Below, one piece after another: positions 52,475 through 54,252 of a stretch of DNA of 54,252 nucleotides (position 1 is its first letter; the number at the start of each line of letters is the position of its first letter). Made by a program: the position numbers and the translations under genes. The DNA lies in NCBI GenBank assembly GCA_002477755.1, contig DLKD01000131.1, positions 1-54,252 of the forward strand, written 5' to 3'. Under the pieces are notes generated by a model. That model worked only from the letters and a program-made list of their open reading frames with translations. It did not search any database and was not told where the DNA came from. The DNA is from Gordonia sp. UBA7599. GTDB lineage: Bacteria; Actinomycetota; Actinomycetes; Mycobacteriales; Mycobacteriaceae.

Positions 52475-53278
52475 ATGGACGCGCTGACCGCCGTCGTCGA
52501 CGAACTCCACTTCACCCACGTCGGGTACCGCTGGCTGGAGTATGACGGCCCGTTCCGCGTTCCGTTCAACCAGGACGGGCTGCGCGGAGTGCACGCGGTG
52601 ACCGCGGGTGAGTGCGACCTGGACTTGGGCGACGGCGAGACCACCCGACTCGTCGCCGGTGACGTGGTCATCCTGCCGCGCGGCGACTCGCACTCCCTGG
52701 TCGGCACCGGCCCGTGCACCCTGCTATGCGGCGCCTTCGTCGTGCCCGCCACCGGCCACCCGGTCCTCACCGCACTTCCCCGCGTCGTCGTCGCACCCTC
52801 GAGCGGACCGCTGTCGGTCGGCCCGTTGATCGACGCGCTCGGAGCCGAAACCACCTCGCCTGCGGACGGCGGCGACGTGCTGTTGGCCCGATTGTCGGAT
52901 GCCCTCGTCGTGCAGGCGTTCCGGTTTCACATGCAGCAGTCGCCGCAGCGCGGGTGGTTGGCGGCCCTGCGTGACCCGGATATTTCGCGGGTCCTGACCG
53001 CGATCCACTCAGATCCAGGCGGCGAATGGGACATTGCATCGTTGACCCGGGTGGCACGCATGTCGCGCTCGGCATTCTCGGCACGCTTCACCGAACTGAT
53101 GGGGCAGTCGGCGATGCGCTACGTCACCGCGATCCGGATGCAGCGGGCCATCACCCTGCTGCGCGACGAGCGGTCCACCGTCGCCGCAGTGGCAACGCGT
53201 CTGGGGTACGCCTCGGAAGCCGCGTTCGCAGCGGCCTTCAAACGGGTGACGGGTGAAACGCCCGGCAGCATACGTTAG
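52475..53278 (+). CDS. AraC-family regulator with cupin sensor domain
   Basis: 267 residues. N-terminal Cupin_6-type domain (about 5-170), including LVAGDVVILPRGDSHSL. C-terminal pair of helix-turn-helix motifs: WDIASLTRVARMSRSAFSARFTELMGQSAMRYV and AVATRLGYASEAAFAAAFKRVTGETPG. It probably controls the divergent VOC gene. Its stop codon lies inside the left arm of the toxin-antitoxin operator. No strong ribosome-binding site is seen before the ATG. Confidence 0.92.
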   Translation: MDALTAVVDELHFTHVGYRWLEYDGPFRVPFNQDGLRGVHAVTAGECDLDLGDGETTRLVAGDVVILPRGDSHSLVGTGPCTLLCGAFVVPATGHPVLTALPRVVVAPSSGPLSVGPLIDALGAETTSPADGGDVLLARLSDALVVQAFRFHMQQSPQRGWLAALRDPDISRVLTAIHSDPGGEWDIASLTRVARMSRSAFSARFTELMGQSAMRYVTAIRMQRAITLLRDERSTVAAVATRLGYASEAAFAAAFKRVTGETPGSIR

Positions 53279-53310
53279 TCCAATAGACCAAGTGGACCAA
53301 ATGGACTAAC
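53274..53310. promoter_or_regulatory. operator of the toxin-antitoxin pair
   Basis: A perfect 9-bp inverted repeat, GTTAGTCCA (53274-53282) and TGGACTAAC (53302-53310), encloses two further copies of a GACCAA-like unit, giving four units at about 9-bp steps. It ends 9 bp before the antitoxin start. Such arrays bind Phd/PIN complexes cooperatively. The araC stop (53276-53278) lies in the left arm. Confidence 0.6.
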
Positions 53311-53319
53311 CTTGGTGGT

Positions 53320-53559
53320 ATGCCGATCACCGTCAACATCCACGAAGCCAAGACCCAGATGTCCAAGCTTGCTCGCGAGGTCGAGAAGGGCGAAACCGTC
53401 ATCGTCGCACGCGCCGGGATTCCGATCATGGAGTGGAAGGCAGTCGCCCATCGCCCCGTCCGTATCGGAGGGCGACCGGGGTTCGGTGGGCCGAACTGGG
53501 AGGATGCCTTCACCGAGGAAACCGAAGCCGAGATCCTTGCGATGTTCGACGAGGTCTGA
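53320..53559 (+). CDS. Phd/YefM-family antitoxin
   Basis: 79 residues. N-terminal DNA-binding fold MPITVNIHEAKTQMSKLARE followed by EKGETVIVARAGIPIMEW, the classic Phd/YefM pattern. The C-terminal ~25 residues (GGPNWEDAFTEETEAEI) are acidic and would wrap the toxin. It is 3 bp upstream of the PIN gene and likely represses the pair through the inverted repeat. Confidence 0.93.
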   Translation: MPITVNIHEAKTQMSKLAREVEKGETVIVARAGIPIMEWKAVAHRPVRIGGRPGFGGPNWEDAFTEETEAEILAMFDEV

Positions 53560-53562
53560 GCC

Positions 53563-53946
53563 ATGCTCTTGCTCGACAGTCACGTGTTGATCTGGCTGCT
53601 TCGCGGGGATGGTCGACTGGGTTCCAAGACGGAGGAACTGCTGGTTAGCCAGCATCCCGTTTACTACTCGGCTGTGAGCGTGTTGGAGTTGACGATCAAG
53701 GCACTCATGGGTCGGATCGATCTGCCGAACACGCTCTCGGCGGCGCTCGAAGAGGAGGGCCTGCGTCAGATGCCCCTTACCGGTGAGCACGCTGAGCTAC
53801 TTGCAGACTTTCCGGAGTTGCTCGGACATGACCCGTTCGACCGCGCACTGGTGGCCCAAGCGAGGGCCGAGAATCTCACGTTCGTCACGGCCGATCGTCG
53901 ACTGCTCTCCTTGGGACGCACCTTCATCCACGACGCCTCGGCATGA
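53563..53946 (+). CDS. PIN-domain ribonuclease toxin (VapC type)
   Basis: 127 residues. The PIN acidic quartet is present: D5 (LLLDSHVLIW), E42 (SVLELTIK), D93 (GHDPFDRALVAQA) and D111 (FVTADRRL). The toxin would cleave RNA when not bound by the Phd-type antitoxin. It is the last gene of interruption B, 120 bp from the rpsN stop, and is followed by a strong hairpin. Confidence 0.93.
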   Translation: MLLLDSHVLIWLLRGDGRLGSKTEELLVSQHPVYYSAVSVLELTIKALMGRIDLPNTLSAALEEEGLRQMPLTGEHAELLADFPELLGHDPFDRALVAQARAENLTFVTADRRLLSLGRTFIHDASA

Positions 53947-53998
53947 GCGGGACCGCGGTAGGCCGTACCGCCCCGGGAAAGCACCCGGCCAGACCACA

Positions 53999-54030
53999 CG
54001 ACGACCCCGCCTCACGTGGCGGGGTCGTCG
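53999..54030. terminator. 13-bp perfect hairpin between toxin gene and rpsN
   Basis: CGACGACCCCGCC (53999-54011) and its exact complement (54018-54030) flank a TCACGT loop. It lies between the convergent PIN toxin gene and rpsN and can stop both transcripts. Only the plus-strand side is followed by a T-rich run. It suggests that the upstream spc transcript ends after rpsN. Confidence 0.65.
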
Positions 54031-54056
54031 AGTTGTTCGTGTATGCGGTCCGGACG

Positions 54057-54064
54057 GACCGTCA
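54057..54064. repeat. 8-bp direct repeat, right copy, at the edge of interruption B
   Basis: GACCGTCA, identical to 28460-28467 and in the same orientation, located 2 bp past the rpsN stop codon. See the left copy for how joining the two would rebuild an rpsN-rpsH junction. Confidence 0.4.
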
Positions 54065-54066
54065 GC

Positions 54067-54252
54067 TCACCAGCTGGACTTCTGCACGCCCGGCAGCTCG
54101 CCGGCATGCGCCATTTCGCGCAGGCACACGCGGCACAGGCCGAACTTGCGGTACACCGAGTGCGGACGACCGCACTTGTTGCAACGCGTGTAGCCGCGCA
54201 CGGCGAACTTGGGCTTCTTGTTGGCCTTGTTGACCAGAGCCTTCTTTGCCAT
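54067..54252 (-). CDS. rpsN: 30S ribosomal protein S14, zinc (type Z) form
   Basis: 61 residues, complete, with its ATG at the window edge. Zinc ligands C24, C27, C40 and C43 are in [10 protein letters not shown] and GLCRVCLRE, so it is the short zinc-binding form encoded in the spc operon. The gene normally lies directly before rpsH. Here it is followed by a hairpin and 25.6 kb of unrelated genes. Confidence 0.98.
   Translation of the reverse strand: MAKKALVNKANKKPKFAVRGYTRCNKCGRPHSVYRKFGLCRVCLREMAHAGELPGVQKSSW

Noticed and set aside
1-54252. CRISPR array, tRNA, rRNA, transposase or integrase
   Set aside because: I saw no spaced repeats, no tRNA-like fold and no recombinase motif in any plausible protein of the window.

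Overview
The window is high-GC, densely packed, and rich in GTG and TTG starts with overlapping stop/start junctions, so it comes from an actinobacterium. The secY-adk-map block, narGHJI-narK, ureABCFGD without ureE, an F420-type LLM oxidoreductase and a family 2A encapsulin of the mycobacterial MMPI type suggest Mycobacteriales, most likely a Gordonia-like genome. That is inference from gene content; no search was run.

The backbone is the ribosomal-protein (spc/alpha) locus, read on the minus strand from right to left: rpsN (54067-54252), then rpsH-rplF-rplR-rpsE-rpmD-rplO-secY-adk-map (28455 down to 22901), then infA-rpmJ-rpsM (948 down to 1, rpsM cut by the window edge). In most bacteria these genes form one or two unbroken runs. 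Here the run is interrupted twice.

Interruption A (about 1050-22900, between map and infA) holds a ten-gene minus-strand operon (19369 down to 1057). It encodes a tubulin-like protein, a zinc-ribbon P-loop GTPase of the TRAFAC/DO-GTPase type, a GTPase-associated GAP1-type protein, a membrane-anchored secreted vWA protein, a cytosolic vWA protein, a TerD-family protein, a protein with two HRDC-like modules followed by a probable beta-sandwich region, and three membrane proteins. The genes are nearly all coupled or separated by a few bases. I read this as one envelope-anchored GTP-dependent complex, of the kind predicted by comparative genomics to act in conflict or stress response but with little experimental description. 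A short DPF/NPF motif recurs in the Pro/Gly-rich termini of five of the ten proteins. The rest of interruption A is a plus-strand run: a holin-like membrane protein, a SIMPL lipoprotein, a membrane protein, an alpha/beta hydrolase and dtd.

Interruption B (about 28460-54064, between rpsN and rpsH) is a 25.6-kb metabolic block. It carries narGHJI and narK for nitrate respiration; ureABCFGD plus a NiCoT nickel importer; a TetR/quinone-reductase-like pair with clear operators; a GlcD-type dehydrogenase; a lipoprotein; a GXWXG/DUF4334 protein; a degenerate thioester-domain protein; a family 2A encapsulin with its cysteine desulfurase cargo; an LLM oxidoreductase; a VOC protein divergent from an AraC regulator; and a Phd/PIN toxin-antitoxin pair at the edge beside rpsN. 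An 8-bp direct repeat (GACCGTCA) lies at both ends, 2 bp past the rpsN stop and 4 bp before the rpsH start. A strong hairpin follows rpsN, and predicted promoters precede rpsH and infA, so the split ribosomal blocks appear to be transcribed separately.
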